DNA of 64,000 bases from Vibrio sp. PID17_43 (GTDB taxonomy: Bacteria > Pseudomonadota > Gammaproteobacteria > Enterobacterales > Vibrionaceae). Below the pieces are notes generated by a model, which saw nothing but the letters and a program-made list of their open reading frames with translations, had not been told where the DNA came from and did not search any database. Both the position numbers and the translations under genes were made by a program. The stretch is taken from the NCBI RefSeq assembly GCF_002608565.1, contig NZ_LIXM01000013.1:1-64000 (forward strand). The letters are read 5' to 3'. Positions 10,007-17,068 of this stretch are shown piece after piece. The stretch's first letter is position 1, and every line of letters starts with the position of its first letter.

Positions 10007-10051
10007 TTACCCTTTCACTGCCCAGTTAGTGCTATTCATTACAATCATCAT
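10007..10051 (-). CDS. Possible 14-residue leader peptide upstream of rsgA
   Basis: Encodes MMIVMNSTNWAVKG, preceded by a good AGAGGAAAT ribosome site and lying about 35 bases downstream of a plausible sigma-70 promoter. It is on the same strand as rsgA and ends 135 bases before its start. The strong ribosome site is the main support. No regulated codon run is visible, so an attenuation role would be a guess. Confidence 0.3.
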   Translation of the reverse strand: MMIVMNSTNWAVKG

Positions 10052-10082
10052 ATTTCCTCTTAGTTGGTGAGTTAACGACTGG

Positions 10083-10112
10083 AGTATAACGGCTGTAATT
10101 CGAATCTTACAA
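10083..10112 (-). promoter_or_regulatory. Sigma-70-like promoter for the rsgA leader
   Basis: Leftward TTGTAA, an 18-base spacer and TATACT. It points toward the small leader ORF and rsgA. Confidence 0.5.
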
Positions 10113-10341
10113 CTTCTTTGCGTTTTTTAGAGTTATATTCGACGCTCTTCCATCACTTGTGAATAGGCGAGAAATCGATTGTAGCATTGCGTAAAAAATA
10201 CTTGTAAATCGCGCCTTGATTATATGTCTAAGTGACTTTACGCCAAGTCATTCTCGCCAAATCGGGTATGGGTATATCTAAGAAGGGAAGTCGTAGCACG
10301 GAGGTAAAGCGAAATCACGCTTTGAGCTCACCAACTGAAAT

Positions 10342-10368
10342 AAAAAACGCTCCTGATGTACAGGAGCG
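10342..10368 (-). terminator. Terminator of the PCu(A)C/SCO operon
   Basis: CGCTCCTG / CAGGAGCG stem with a five-base loop and a run of six T residues on the leftward strand, just after the PCu(A)C stop. Confidence 0.85.
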
Positions 10369-10388
10369 CTAACAGATGATTCAAGCGA

Positions 10389-10853
10389 TTAATGATGAAC
10401 GTGCTTTTTCATTCCTGCCATCACTTTCTTAACGGGTGCTTTAAAGCTTTGTTTCTGGCCATTGTCGTAAGTAACAGTCACTTCGATTTCATCACCTTCG
10501 TTAAGCGGTTTTGTCAGGTCAAATAGCATGATGTGCAGGCTGCCTGGCTTAAGCTCGGTGGTTTCGTTCGCCTTTAGCGTGATGCGTTCAATTTGGCGCA
10601 TTTGCATCACGTCACCATCTTTAATTACGTCATGCAGTTCCACTTTTCCGGCTGCAGGTGTTTCTGCTGCGATGATATTGATGTCCTCTTGGCTACGGTT
10701 GGCGAACGTGACAAAGACCGCACTCGTCAATGCACCAGGTGCCATTGCACGTGCATATGGGTCCTGCGGCATGACACTTAAGTTCGCTTGAGCAATCGAA
10801 CTAAGTAGAAGTGCGCCCAGCACTAGCGTTTTGATTGCGTGTTTAACCTTCAT
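10389..10853 (-). CDS. Periplasmic copper chaperone PCu(A)C
   Basis: Binds Cu(I) in the periplasm and helps deliver it to the CuA site of cytochrome oxidase. A signal peptide (residues 1 to about 23, ending AQA) precedes a single cupredoxin-like domain. The metal set matches the family pattern: His74, Met85, then 21 residues, then His107-x-Met109. The C-terminus MKKHVHH may add copper ligands. It is the last gene of a three-gene leftward operon and its start overlaps the end of the SCO gene by 11 bases, so translation is likely coupled. The 154-residue length is normal. Confidence 0.9.
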   Translation of the reverse strand: MKVKHAIKTLVLGALLLSSIAQANLSVMPQDPYARAMAPGALTSAVFVTFANRSQEDINIIAAETPAAGKVELHDVIKDGDVMQMRQIERITLKANETTELKPGSLHIMLFDLTKPLNEGDEIEVTVTYDNGQKQSFKAPVKKVMAGMKKHVHH

Positions 10854-11454
10854 TCGAATTTCCTTCTGCAGTCAGTTTTGAAATGGCGTCGACGATCGGC
10901 GCTGGTGTGAGTGTGTGCGGCACCTTGGTAATCAGCGTACCGTCAGGTTTTAAGAAGTAAAAGTAGGAACTGTGGTCTAGGGTGTATTTTAGCTCGGATC
11001 CTTCAAGCTCAGTCTTACGGAAAATGACGCCATAGCGGTGAGCGAGAGGAGTAGTGACATCGAGTGGTGCCGACAGGCCTTCAATCATTGGGTGGAAGTA
11101 GTGGGCGTATTTAGCAGAAGCATCCGCTTCATCACGTTCTGGGTCGAGAGAAATGAACATAGGACGAAGTTTTGCTTTTTGTTCATCATCAATTTGGTTC
11201 AACGCACCAGCCAACATCGCGAGTGATGTTGGGCATACGTCAGGGCAACGCGTAAAACCAAAGTACACCACGCGCACACGTTCGTCGCCCGTATCAAAAA
11301 TCCTGACAGGCGTATCGCCTTCACCGAAGAGAATAACCTGTTCAGAGGTGGCTGCTTGCTTTTTCTCGGTTTCTGCTTGTCCATCTAAGTAGGTTTTGGT
11401 GCCAAAGCCGAGCACGAATGCGACCACGAGAAATAGGGACCAGTTGCGGCTCAT
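10843..11454 (-). CDS. SCO1/SenC family copper protein
   Basis: Thioredoxin-fold protein with an N-terminal membrane anchor (about 5-22). It carries the SCO copper motif CPDVCPTS (Cys70, Cys74) and a later conserved His in the segment DHSSYFYFLKPDG. SCO proteins assemble the CuA centre of cytochrome c oxidase or act as copper-dependent thiol reductants. With PCu(A)C directly downstream the assignment to copper delivery is firm, but no oxidase gene is in the window. An AAGGA ribosome site precedes the ATG. Confidence 0.92.
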   Translation of the reverse strand: MSRNWSLFLVVAFVLGFGTKTYLDGQAETEKKQAATSEQVILFGEGDTPVRIFDTGDERVRVVYFGFTRCPDVCPTSLAMLAGALNQIDDEQKAKLRPMFISLDPERDEADASAKYAHYFHPMIEGLSAPLDVTTPLAHRYGVIFRKTELEGSELKYTLDHSSYFYFLKPDGTLITKVPHTLTPAPIVDAISKLTAEGNSNEG

Positions 11455-11463
11455 AAGCGTTCC

Positions 11464-11889
11464 TTATCTTTGCATTTTTATGGCAGGGTAAATGGTGCTC
11501 TGCCCATCTGTGAGTTTTCCGACCCATGTCATGGTATCGTGCATACATACGGGCAGGGTTATCTCTCCTGAGTATGTGCCTAAAGCTTCTTTTTTAAGCA
11601 CAAATTTAGGTTCTCCCATGTCCATTTCTCGTCCTGAAAGGCTCAGGACTAATTGTTCCGCTTGGCTGTCATGCCATGAGACTTCTAAATAGGCAGGAAT
11701 CAGAGGTTGAGCGGTATCCACATTGAGTGTCATGCTGACTCCTTGTTGGAGACAAGCCGTGGTTGAGAGCAAGCAATACTCATCGAGAGGCTTTGATTCG
11801 GGAGCGGAAGAGAGCTTGTGGATGAGGTCGGGCGCGTAAAAACCCGCGACTAAAGCCGCAACCATCCCTAAGATTTTTAACACTTTCAT
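11464..11889 (-). CDS. Small membrane-anchored protein of a copper operon
   Basis: I do not recognise a named family. The 141-residue protein has an N-terminal hydrophobic anchor (about 3-20) and a predicted periplasmic domain with three cysteines. Two are in the CLLSTTAC segment (about 39-46), and the third is in PVCMHDTMTW near residue 118, a Cys-Met-His cluster that could bind copper. It is the first gene of the operon, nine bases before the SCO gene, so a role in copper delivery or oxidase assembly is the natural inference. Confidence 0.75.
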   Translation of the reverse strand: MKVLKILGMVAALVAGFYAPDLIHKLSSAPESKPLDEYCLLSTTACLQQGVSMTLNVDTAQPLIPAYLEVSWHDSQAEQLVLSLSGREMDMGEPKFVLKKEALGTYSGEITLPVCMHDTMTWVGKLTDGQSTIYPAIKMQR

Positions 11890-12008
11890 TAAGATTCAGC
11901 ATTTATAACTTAACATTGCCCGCATCCTAGCACAGATGCAAAACGTAAAAAGGTGTCACGTCGACAAATTTTGTACTACTCCTATGTAATTGAGTGGGTT
12001 GTGGAAAT

Positions 12009-12034
12009 AAAAAAACGGAGCACTTGGCTCCGCT
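12009..12034 (-). terminator. Terminator of popT
   Basis: CGGAGC / GCTCCG stem with a five-base loop and seven T residues on the leftward strand. It lies 22 bases after the stop. Confidence 0.8.
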
Positions 12035-12055
12035 TTTCAATGGTTTTGTATTAGC

Positions 12056-12973
12056 TTATTTGCCCGAATCTGCGAATTTCTCTAGACCAAGGACAAGCGC
12101 AATGGCGACCAGCATCATGATAATCGCTAAGACCAGCTGCGAAGGTTGCGAGGTGATGTGCTCGAATTCAAACGGTGACAGGTTGTGTTGCAATAGTGGT
12201 ACTTGCTCGCCTTTTGAATTAGTGCGCCAAGTCAGCGTCTCTTTCCATGGCCAAATTTTAGGCAACGTACCGATCATTAAGCCTGTTAGGAACATTAATG
12301 TGAAGTCGCGGAACTTGCGTAGTAACCAAGACAATAAATGCGAGAAAGAAAGTAGACCAATCACGCACCCAGTCAAGAATAAGGCGAGAATATCGACTTG
12401 GAGCCCCTTTACTGCAGCGAGAACAGGCGTGTACATTCCGATCAGAAGCAAAATGAAGCTGCCAGAAATCCCCGGTAAGATCATGGCACAGATGGCGATG
12501 GCCCCCGCAAGCAGAGTGTTCATCGCTGTTGGTTCTATATGTAATGGGTTAAGAACCGTAATGCTGTAGGCAAAAGCCACACCTGCGAGTAGGGTGACAA
12601 AGCTTAGGGCATCGCGTCTTTCCACTTGGCGAACGATGTGGTACACGGACACCAAAATCAGACCGAAAAAGAAAGACCAAATTGGAATAGGGTGTGTGTC
12701 GAGTAACCAAGTAATTAACTTCGCTAGGGTCACGATACTGGTAAAGACCCCAGTAAACAGCGAGATAAGAAAGAAGCCATTTATATGATTAAACGCGGCT
12801 TTAAAGCCATCTCTTCGCCAAATAGAGAAAAGTGATGGATTAATGCGACGAATACTTTCTAGAAGCGTGTCATAAATGCCCGTGATGAATGCAATGGTAC
12901 CGCCTGATACGCCAGGAACAACATCGGCTGCACCCATCGCCATTCCTTTAAAGAAGGTGATTAGATAGTTCAT
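12056..12973 (-). CDS. popT: DUF368 undecaprenyl-phosphate translocase (PopT family)
   Basis: Polytopic inner-membrane protein of 305 residues with about eight hydrophobic segments. It has the two DUF368 signatures: GAADVVPGVSGGTIAFITG at the N-terminus and the inverted-repeat partner AICAMILPGISGSFILLLIG in the middle. DUF368 proteins, including one from V. cholerae, have been shown to recycle undecaprenyl phosphate across the membrane, which matters most at alkaline pH. The identification rests on these signatures. It is a single gene with its own terminator. The name popT follows recent literature as I recall it. Confidence 0.85.
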   Translation of the reverse strand: MNYLITFFKGMAMGAADVVPGVSGGTIAFITGIYDTLLESIRRINPSLFSIWRRDGFKAAFNHINGFFLISLFTGVFTSIVTLAKLITWLLDTHPIPIWSFFFGLILVSVYHIVRQVERRDALSFVTLLAGVAFAYSITVLNPLHIEPTAMNTLLAGAIAICAMILPGISGSFILLLIGMYTPVLAAVKGLQVDILALFLTGCVIGLLSFSHLLSWLLRKFRDFTLMFLTGLMIGTLPKIWPWKETLTWRTNSKGEQVPLLQHNLSPFEFEHITSQPSQLVLAIIMMLVAIALVLGLEKFADSGK

Positions 12974-13252
12974 TTCTCGAGTACTAAGTCATGTAGATGG
13001 TATTGAGTATACAAACATTGATGCCAAAAAAGTATGAAATAGTGGTACGGATGATATCGAAACAAATGCCAATTCTGAGAAAAGTAAGTACTTTACGACT
13101 TTAAGCTTGGGAAACACAGAGTGATATGGCGTTGTGCGCGGTGTCTATCTCTTAAGTAACCATCGCTGTTAGTTAGGTAAATTACAGCAAATAACAGACA
13201 AATACGGTGAATCTAGTTGTTTGATGACTTATTTATCATTTATGTTATCGAG
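12974..13252. other. Intergenic region upstream of popT
   Basis: About 280 bases between the popT start and the LuxO boxes of the qrr gene. It presumably carries the popT promoter. I see no gene or clear motif. Confidence 0.5.
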
Positions 13253-13298
13253 TTGCGCAATGCAAATGCAATTTGCATTATTGTTTTGCATTTTGCAA
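13253..13298 (+). promoter_or_regulatory. LuxO binding-site cluster for qrr
   Basis: TTGCATTTTGCAA at 13286-13298 is an exact match to the reported LuxO motif TTGCAW3TGCAA. Two weaker copies (11 of 13 positions each) lie at 13253-13265 and 13266-13278. They sit 90-135 bases upstream of the predicted RNA start, the usual enhancer distance for a sigma-54 activator. Confidence 0.85.
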
Positions 13299-13361
13299 AA
13301 GGTTGTTGCTTAAAGGAATTTGATATGAGATATCGTGCCCAAAAATAACACTTTACATTCA

Positions 13362-13377
13362 TGGCATGATTAATGCA
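13362..13377 (+). promoter_or_regulatory. Sigma-54 (RpoN) promoter of qrr
   Basis: TGGCATGATTAATGCA has the invariant GG and GC exactly spaced as in the -24/-12 consensus TGGCAC-N5-TTGCA. The predicted start is about 12 bases downstream, at 13388. Confidence 0.88.
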
Positions 13378-13387
13378 TAATTTGTCT

Positions 13388-13495
13388 CGACCCTTCTTAA
13401 GCCGAGGGTCACCTAGCCAACTGACGTTGTTAGTGAATACATATTGTTCACATCAAATATAAGCCAATCGCGTTTATTGCGGTTGGCTTTTTTTT
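13388..13495 (+). ncRNA. qrr: Qrr quorum-sensing small RNA
   Basis: Hfq-dependent small RNA of the Vibrio quorum-sensing circuit. At low cell density phosphorylated LuxO and sigma-54 switch it on, and it pairs with mRNAs such as luxR/hapR-type, luxO and aphA. The sequence shows the 5' hairpin GACCC...GGGTC (13389-13410), then the invariant Qrr pairing core at 13411-13437 (CCTAGCCAACTGACG followed by TTGTTAGTGAA). It ends in a GC-rich terminator hairpin (AAGCCAATCGC / GCGGTTGGCTT) followed by eight T residues. The length of about 108 nt is typical. Vibrios of the Harveyi clade have four or five qrr genes; I cannot number this one with certainty. It sits between popT and malT. Confidence 0.95.
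13461..13495 (+). terminator. Terminator of the Qrr RNA
   Basis: Twelve-base-pair stem AAGCCAATCGCG with TGCGGTTGGCTT (one wobble and one mismatch) and a run of eight T residues. Confidence 0.9.
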
Positions 13496-13703
13496 GTCTG
13501 AACGATATTCCTAAGGCAACCAACCCTTTGGGAGCGTGTCACTGAGACAATGTTATCGTTAAACAACTTGGAAAGAATTCGCGACTATGTTGCGTTATTT
13601 TCTTTGAGCTTGAGTCAGCGACCACGCACTGAATCCTGCATCTTGAAACCACTGGGTGTATATCTAGGTGATGTTGCTATATGTGAAAAGTTGCTTATTT
13701 TCT

Positions 13704-13716
13704 TTGCAATTTGCAT
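13704..13716. promoter_or_regulatory. Isolated LuxO-like site near malT 3' end
   Basis: TTGCAATTTGCAT matches the LuxO motif at 12 of 13 positions. It lies 200 bases downstream of the Qrr terminator and 76 bases beyond the malT stop. No sigma-54 promoter is visible beside it. Confidence 0.35.
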
Positions 13717-13733
13717 TATTTGATAAAATTGCG

Positions 13734-13764
13734 AAAAAAAAGGGCTGACGTATTACGTCAACCC
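13734..13764 (-). terminator. Terminator of malT
   Basis: GGGCTGACGT / ACGTCAACCC stem (one wobble) with a three-base loop and eight T residues on the leftward strand. Confidence 0.88.
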
Positions 13765-13791
13765 GGTGTTTTACAGCGGTCATCTAACGGC

Positions 13792-16500
13792 TTAATAGCC
13801 CATCAACTGCAACAAGTTTTCTGCTGTAACAATCGCTTCTTTACGATTAGCAATATTCAGTTTCTGATATAAGTTGCGAATGTGCGTCTTGATAGTCGTG
13901 CCAGCAACATCCAATTCTTGAGCAATTTGTTCATTGCTAAAGCCCGAATAAATTAAGCCCAGTACTTGCCATTCACGTTGAGTGAGTGGGCTAGTACGCA
14001 CTAGTTCTGGCACGTTCGGGTGATTCACCAATTTTTCGATGAAGTCTTCATCAAAGTGAATGGATCGACTCCGCTGATTGGAAGAGATGTCTTTCATCAA
14101 CTGTTGGGCGCGGTGACGCTCTAGATCGCCCAATTCATGGCGTAGACTCAGTTTTTCGAGTAATCCGCCAATGATCGCGCCATCAATAAGGAAGTTGCCA
14201 ATCATACCGGTTTGGTTGGTCATCACCAATGCCTCTTTCAGCAGATCTTTTGCTTGTTCCTCGTCTTTTTGACGCACCGCAAATACCGCCTCTACGACTA
14301 GGTTGCGGTTGGTGTCAGTGATCAAATTGGCACGCAGTGCTTCACTTTTTAAGAATTCCAACGCTTGGCGAGCTTCATCGTACTGACCCAAATTAATGTG
14401 GGCACGTACGATGTTACGCCACTGAAGTTGCTGGAAGTGGTTGCATGCTGACTCAGGGCGCACAGCAGTAATTAACCACTCTTGAATCGCTTCTATATTG
14501 CCACGGGCTTGCCAGAAAAGGATCAACGACAGTGAGGCATTTGCTGTCCAATCGACGTGGTAAGTCGATTGATTCATCAAGTGTTGAATGTGCTCAATGA
14601 ACTTGCCCGCTTTGTCCAGTTCACCACGGCCAATTGCAATACGTGCCAGCATAGAATAGCTGTGTAAGTGCTTGCTTGGTGAATGGTTTTCCAGGATTTG
14701 CAGACCCTTGTACGCACACTCTTCGGCTTCATCTAGACGATTCCAACACCAGAAAACTTGCGCACGAATACGCAGCAAGAACTCGTGCAAAGGAACATGC
14801 TGCAGTTGTTGGTCTTCAATCAAGCGGAAGGCGGAATCTTGCAATTCGAATGCTGCTTGAACGTAACCTTGCGCGATCATGATCTCACTTTGCTGCAAGA
14901 TAGCCCAAAGTGCTTGGTGGTATACCTGATATTGGCGTGCCAGTTTTTCAGTTTGTTGCATCATCGGCAACGCTCGGTCTAGTTGACCAAGCACATGATT
15001 CACTTCACCTACGACTGAGGTTGCAACGATACGGCTACGGTATATCGTTGAACTTAGCTGGCTCAACGCCAGTTCAGCGAGTTCAAGCGCGCGTTCTGGC
15101 TGGTTACTATTTATGGCAACTTGGGCAAGTAGGGCATTGGCTTGGCCTTGGTAGCCAGAGTCTAATTCGATCTTGCGCTTAGTGTGTTCCTTTTCTGCCT
15201 CTGCTAGTAGCTTGCCAACTTGATTATAGCGATGCTGACTTTGCGCTAGCCAAGCACGTAGCATGGTTAATTTAGGGTGACTAAACAGCAGCTCACGATC
15301 AAGTTGGTTAATTGCCGCTTCGAGAGTGGCCAACTCACCTTGGTTAAACATCTTCCAGCCAAACTCGTTAAGAATTTCAATGATTAAGATTATGTCACTG
15401 GATTTCTGTGCATGATGGAGCGCTTGATGTGGTGCTTTTTGGTTTAGCCACGCTACGGCGGCATTGCGGTGTAAGTCTTTTTCTTGCTGAGGAATGCGAG
15501 CAAGACGCTCATGAGATAAAAACTCACCAAACAGATTATGGAAACGGAACCAGTTTTGCTCTCCTTCTAACGGATAGATGAAAAGACCGTATCGGTTGAG
15601 CGATTCAATCATGCCTAATGCATCTTCACGTTGAGTCAACGCGAACACCAGCTCATCATTGAAGTGGTTCAAAACCGACACTTGCATGAGAAAATGACGG
15701 GTTTCGTTATCGAGTAGGTCAAAAACCTCTTCAACTAAGTAATCCCATAGATGAGCGTGATTAAACTGAGAAACTGACTCTACCGTTTGCGCGAGAGTAC
15801 GGTTTTGATGCTGTGCTTGTAGTGCAATGAGCTGCAATGCCGATGGCCACCCTTCTACGTAACCGCGTAGGTTGTTTGCCATATCTTCATCAATGCCATC
15901 GGCAATGCGTTGGTTAAAAAAGCGCGTGGTTTCTTCGGTATCGAATGCCAGCAGCTCATTGCCAATTTCGATCATCAGGTCACGCACTCGTAGGTTAGCA
16001 GTCCCTAGTGGTGGGTTAGCACGACTCGTCACGACCACCGTGAGGTTATCTGGCATGTGCTTTAAGAAAAAACGCATCGATTCATGGATTTCGTCGTTGG
16101 CGATCAGATGGTAATCATCTAAAACGATATAACACTCGTACTGAAAATCTTCCATCTCAGCGAAAACTTCGCTAAATAAAGAGCGTAAAGAAGAGAATTG
16201 ACGCTTTTCAGCCAGCTTTTGAGCGTTAGAGCAACTGTAATTGGTTGCTTTGTTTAAAGCTTGTAGTAAGTAATTGACGAAACGGAAGCCATCATTGTCG
16301 CTATCGTCGATGCTATACCACCCGACGTTTGGCTTATCTGACAACCATTGAGCTGCCATGGTTGTTTTGCCGTAACCAGCAGGGGAGCGAAACAAAACCA
16401 GTTTGTAGTAAGGCGCATGTTGTAGTAAGTCCAACACTCGTGGGCGGACGATGGCATTGTGTAAGCGCCCGGGGCGAGTGAGTTTAGATGGAATCCACAT
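13792..16500 (-). CDS. malT: MalT, ATP- and maltotriose-dependent activator of the maltose regulon
   Basis: Large STAND-class transcription activator (902 residues, the family length). It has an N-terminal NTPase with Walker [10 protein letters not shown] near residue 40 and Walker B YIVLDDYH, a central helical superhelix that senses maltotriose (about 440-810), and a C-terminal LuxR-type DNA-binding domain ([20 protein letters not shown], about 835-895). It is divergent from malP. Expected targets in the window are malPQ, pulA and probably malS. The intergenic region carries CRP-like sites that would link malT expression to carbon status. Confidence 0.96.
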   Translation of the reverse strand: MWIPSKLTRPGRLHNAIVRPRVLDLLQHAPYYKLVLFRSPAGYGKTTMAAQWLSDKPNVGWYSIDDSDNDGFRFVNYLLQALNKATNYSCSNAQKLAEKRQFSSLRSLFSEVFAEMEDFQYECYIVLDDYHLIANDEIHESMRFFLKHMPDNLTVVVTSRANPPLGTANLRVRDLMIEIGNELLAFDTEETTRFFNQRIADGIDEDMANNLRGYVEGWPSALQLIALQAQHQNRTLAQTVESVSQFNHAHLWDYLVEEVFDLLDNETRHFLMQVSVLNHFNDELVFALTQREDALGMIESLNRYGLFIYPLEGEQNWFRFHNLFGEFLSHERLARIPQQEKDLHRNAAVAWLNQKAPHQALHHAQKSSDIILIIEILNEFGWKMFNQGELATLEAAINQLDRELLFSHPKLTMLRAWLAQSQHRYNQVGKLLAEAEKEHTKRKIELDSGYQGQANALLAQVAINSNQPERALELAELALSQLSSTIYRSRIVATSVVGEVNHVLGQLDRALPMMQQTEKLARQYQVYHQALWAILQQSEIMIAQGYVQAAFELQDSAFRLIEDQQLQHVPLHEFLLRIRAQVFWCWNRLDEAEECAYKGLQILENHSPSKHLHSYSMLARIAIGRGELDKAGKFIEHIQHLMNQSTYHVDWTANASLSLILFWQARGNIEAIQEWLITAVRPESACNHFQQLQWRNIVRAHINLGQYDEARQALEFLKSEALRANLITDTNRNLVVEAVFAVRQKDEEQAKDLLKEALVMTNQTGMIGNFLIDGAIIGGLLEKLSLRHELGDLERHRAQQLMKDISSNQRSRSIHFDEDFIEKLVNHPNVPELVRTSPLTQREWQVLGLIYSGFSNEQIAQELDVAGTTIKTHIRNLYQKLNIANRKEAIVTAENLLQLMGY

Positions 16501-16693
16501 TGTTAATTCTGTCCTTAAATTTTTGAGCTAGCGAAACTAGAAACAGACCCACACGACCAAATTTTGATTGTGTGCAAAAAATGTTAGGGTGGCGAGTCGC
16601 TTTGAATGGTACGACATGAGAAATGCTATTTACTTTGATCCACTTCCTAATTCTTAAGAACTGAGTAAACATTGCTCATCTACGCCCTGATTT

Positions 16694-16709
16694 TGTGATT
16701 TTAATCACC
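16694..16709. promoter_or_regulatory. CRP-like site in the malT upstream region
   Basis: TGTGATTTTAATCACC fits TGTGA-N6-TCAC(A) with one mismatch. It lies about 195 bases upstream of malT. Confidence 0.6.
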
Positions 16710-16876
16710 TAAATGTTGATTTTGTTAGTCTCGTGTAGATTGGGTTGCGCGATTTTTACAGAAAAACCATTAGCGTAAAATCTTTTAATGTGATCGATAA
16801 GACAGTTTTTACATCCCAGTAAAAAGGTCAATTAAAAAAACGTCATGAATAAAATTTACTCTTTCTCTAAATTGGT

Positions 16877-16892
16877 TGTGATCTGAATCACC
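16877..16892. promoter_or_regulatory. CRP-like site in the malP upstream region
   Basis: TGTGATCTGAATCACC fits TGTGA-N6-TCAC(A) with one mismatch. It lies between malT and malP, about 180 bases upstream of malP. Confidence 0.6.
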
Positions 16893-16948
16893 AAGAAGGA
16901 CTGGATAGTCTGTCGTGTTGGGATTTGGATCACTATCTTTGCAATGCA

Positions 16949-17002
16949 CCCCCCCCTACGCCCTACCCCCTACTCCTATCAGGGAGGAGAAATAGGAGGA
17001 TG
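16949..17002. promoter_or_regulatory. MalT box cluster upstream of malP
   Basis: Two GGAGGA cores read rightward (16983-16988, 16995-17000). On the opposite strand the C-rich block 16949-16980 reads as GGAGTAGG, GGGGTAGG and GGGCGTAGG. Together these resemble the clusters of MalT boxes in front of E. coli mal promoters. The strand asymmetry of the C-rich block is striking. Confidence 0.6.
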
Positions 17003-17068
17003 TTTCTTCACAGAGGGAAATGCAGGATGTATAGCAGATGAATTACTACAAGACGTGAGCATTTCTTT

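Larger units (their letters stand above)
9872..10388. other. Leader and intergenic region upstream of rsgA
   Basis: Holds a leftward promoter (10083-10112), a 14-codon ORF (10007-10051), a CCCGG/CCGGG hairpin near 9945-9960 and the terminator of the copper operon at its right end. The stretch 10120-10340 shows no gene. Confidence 0.5.

Noticed and set aside
11994-12569. 191-codon rightward open frame opposite popT
   Set aside because: It lies antisense to a clear DUF368 gene, crosses the popT terminator and shows no family pattern.
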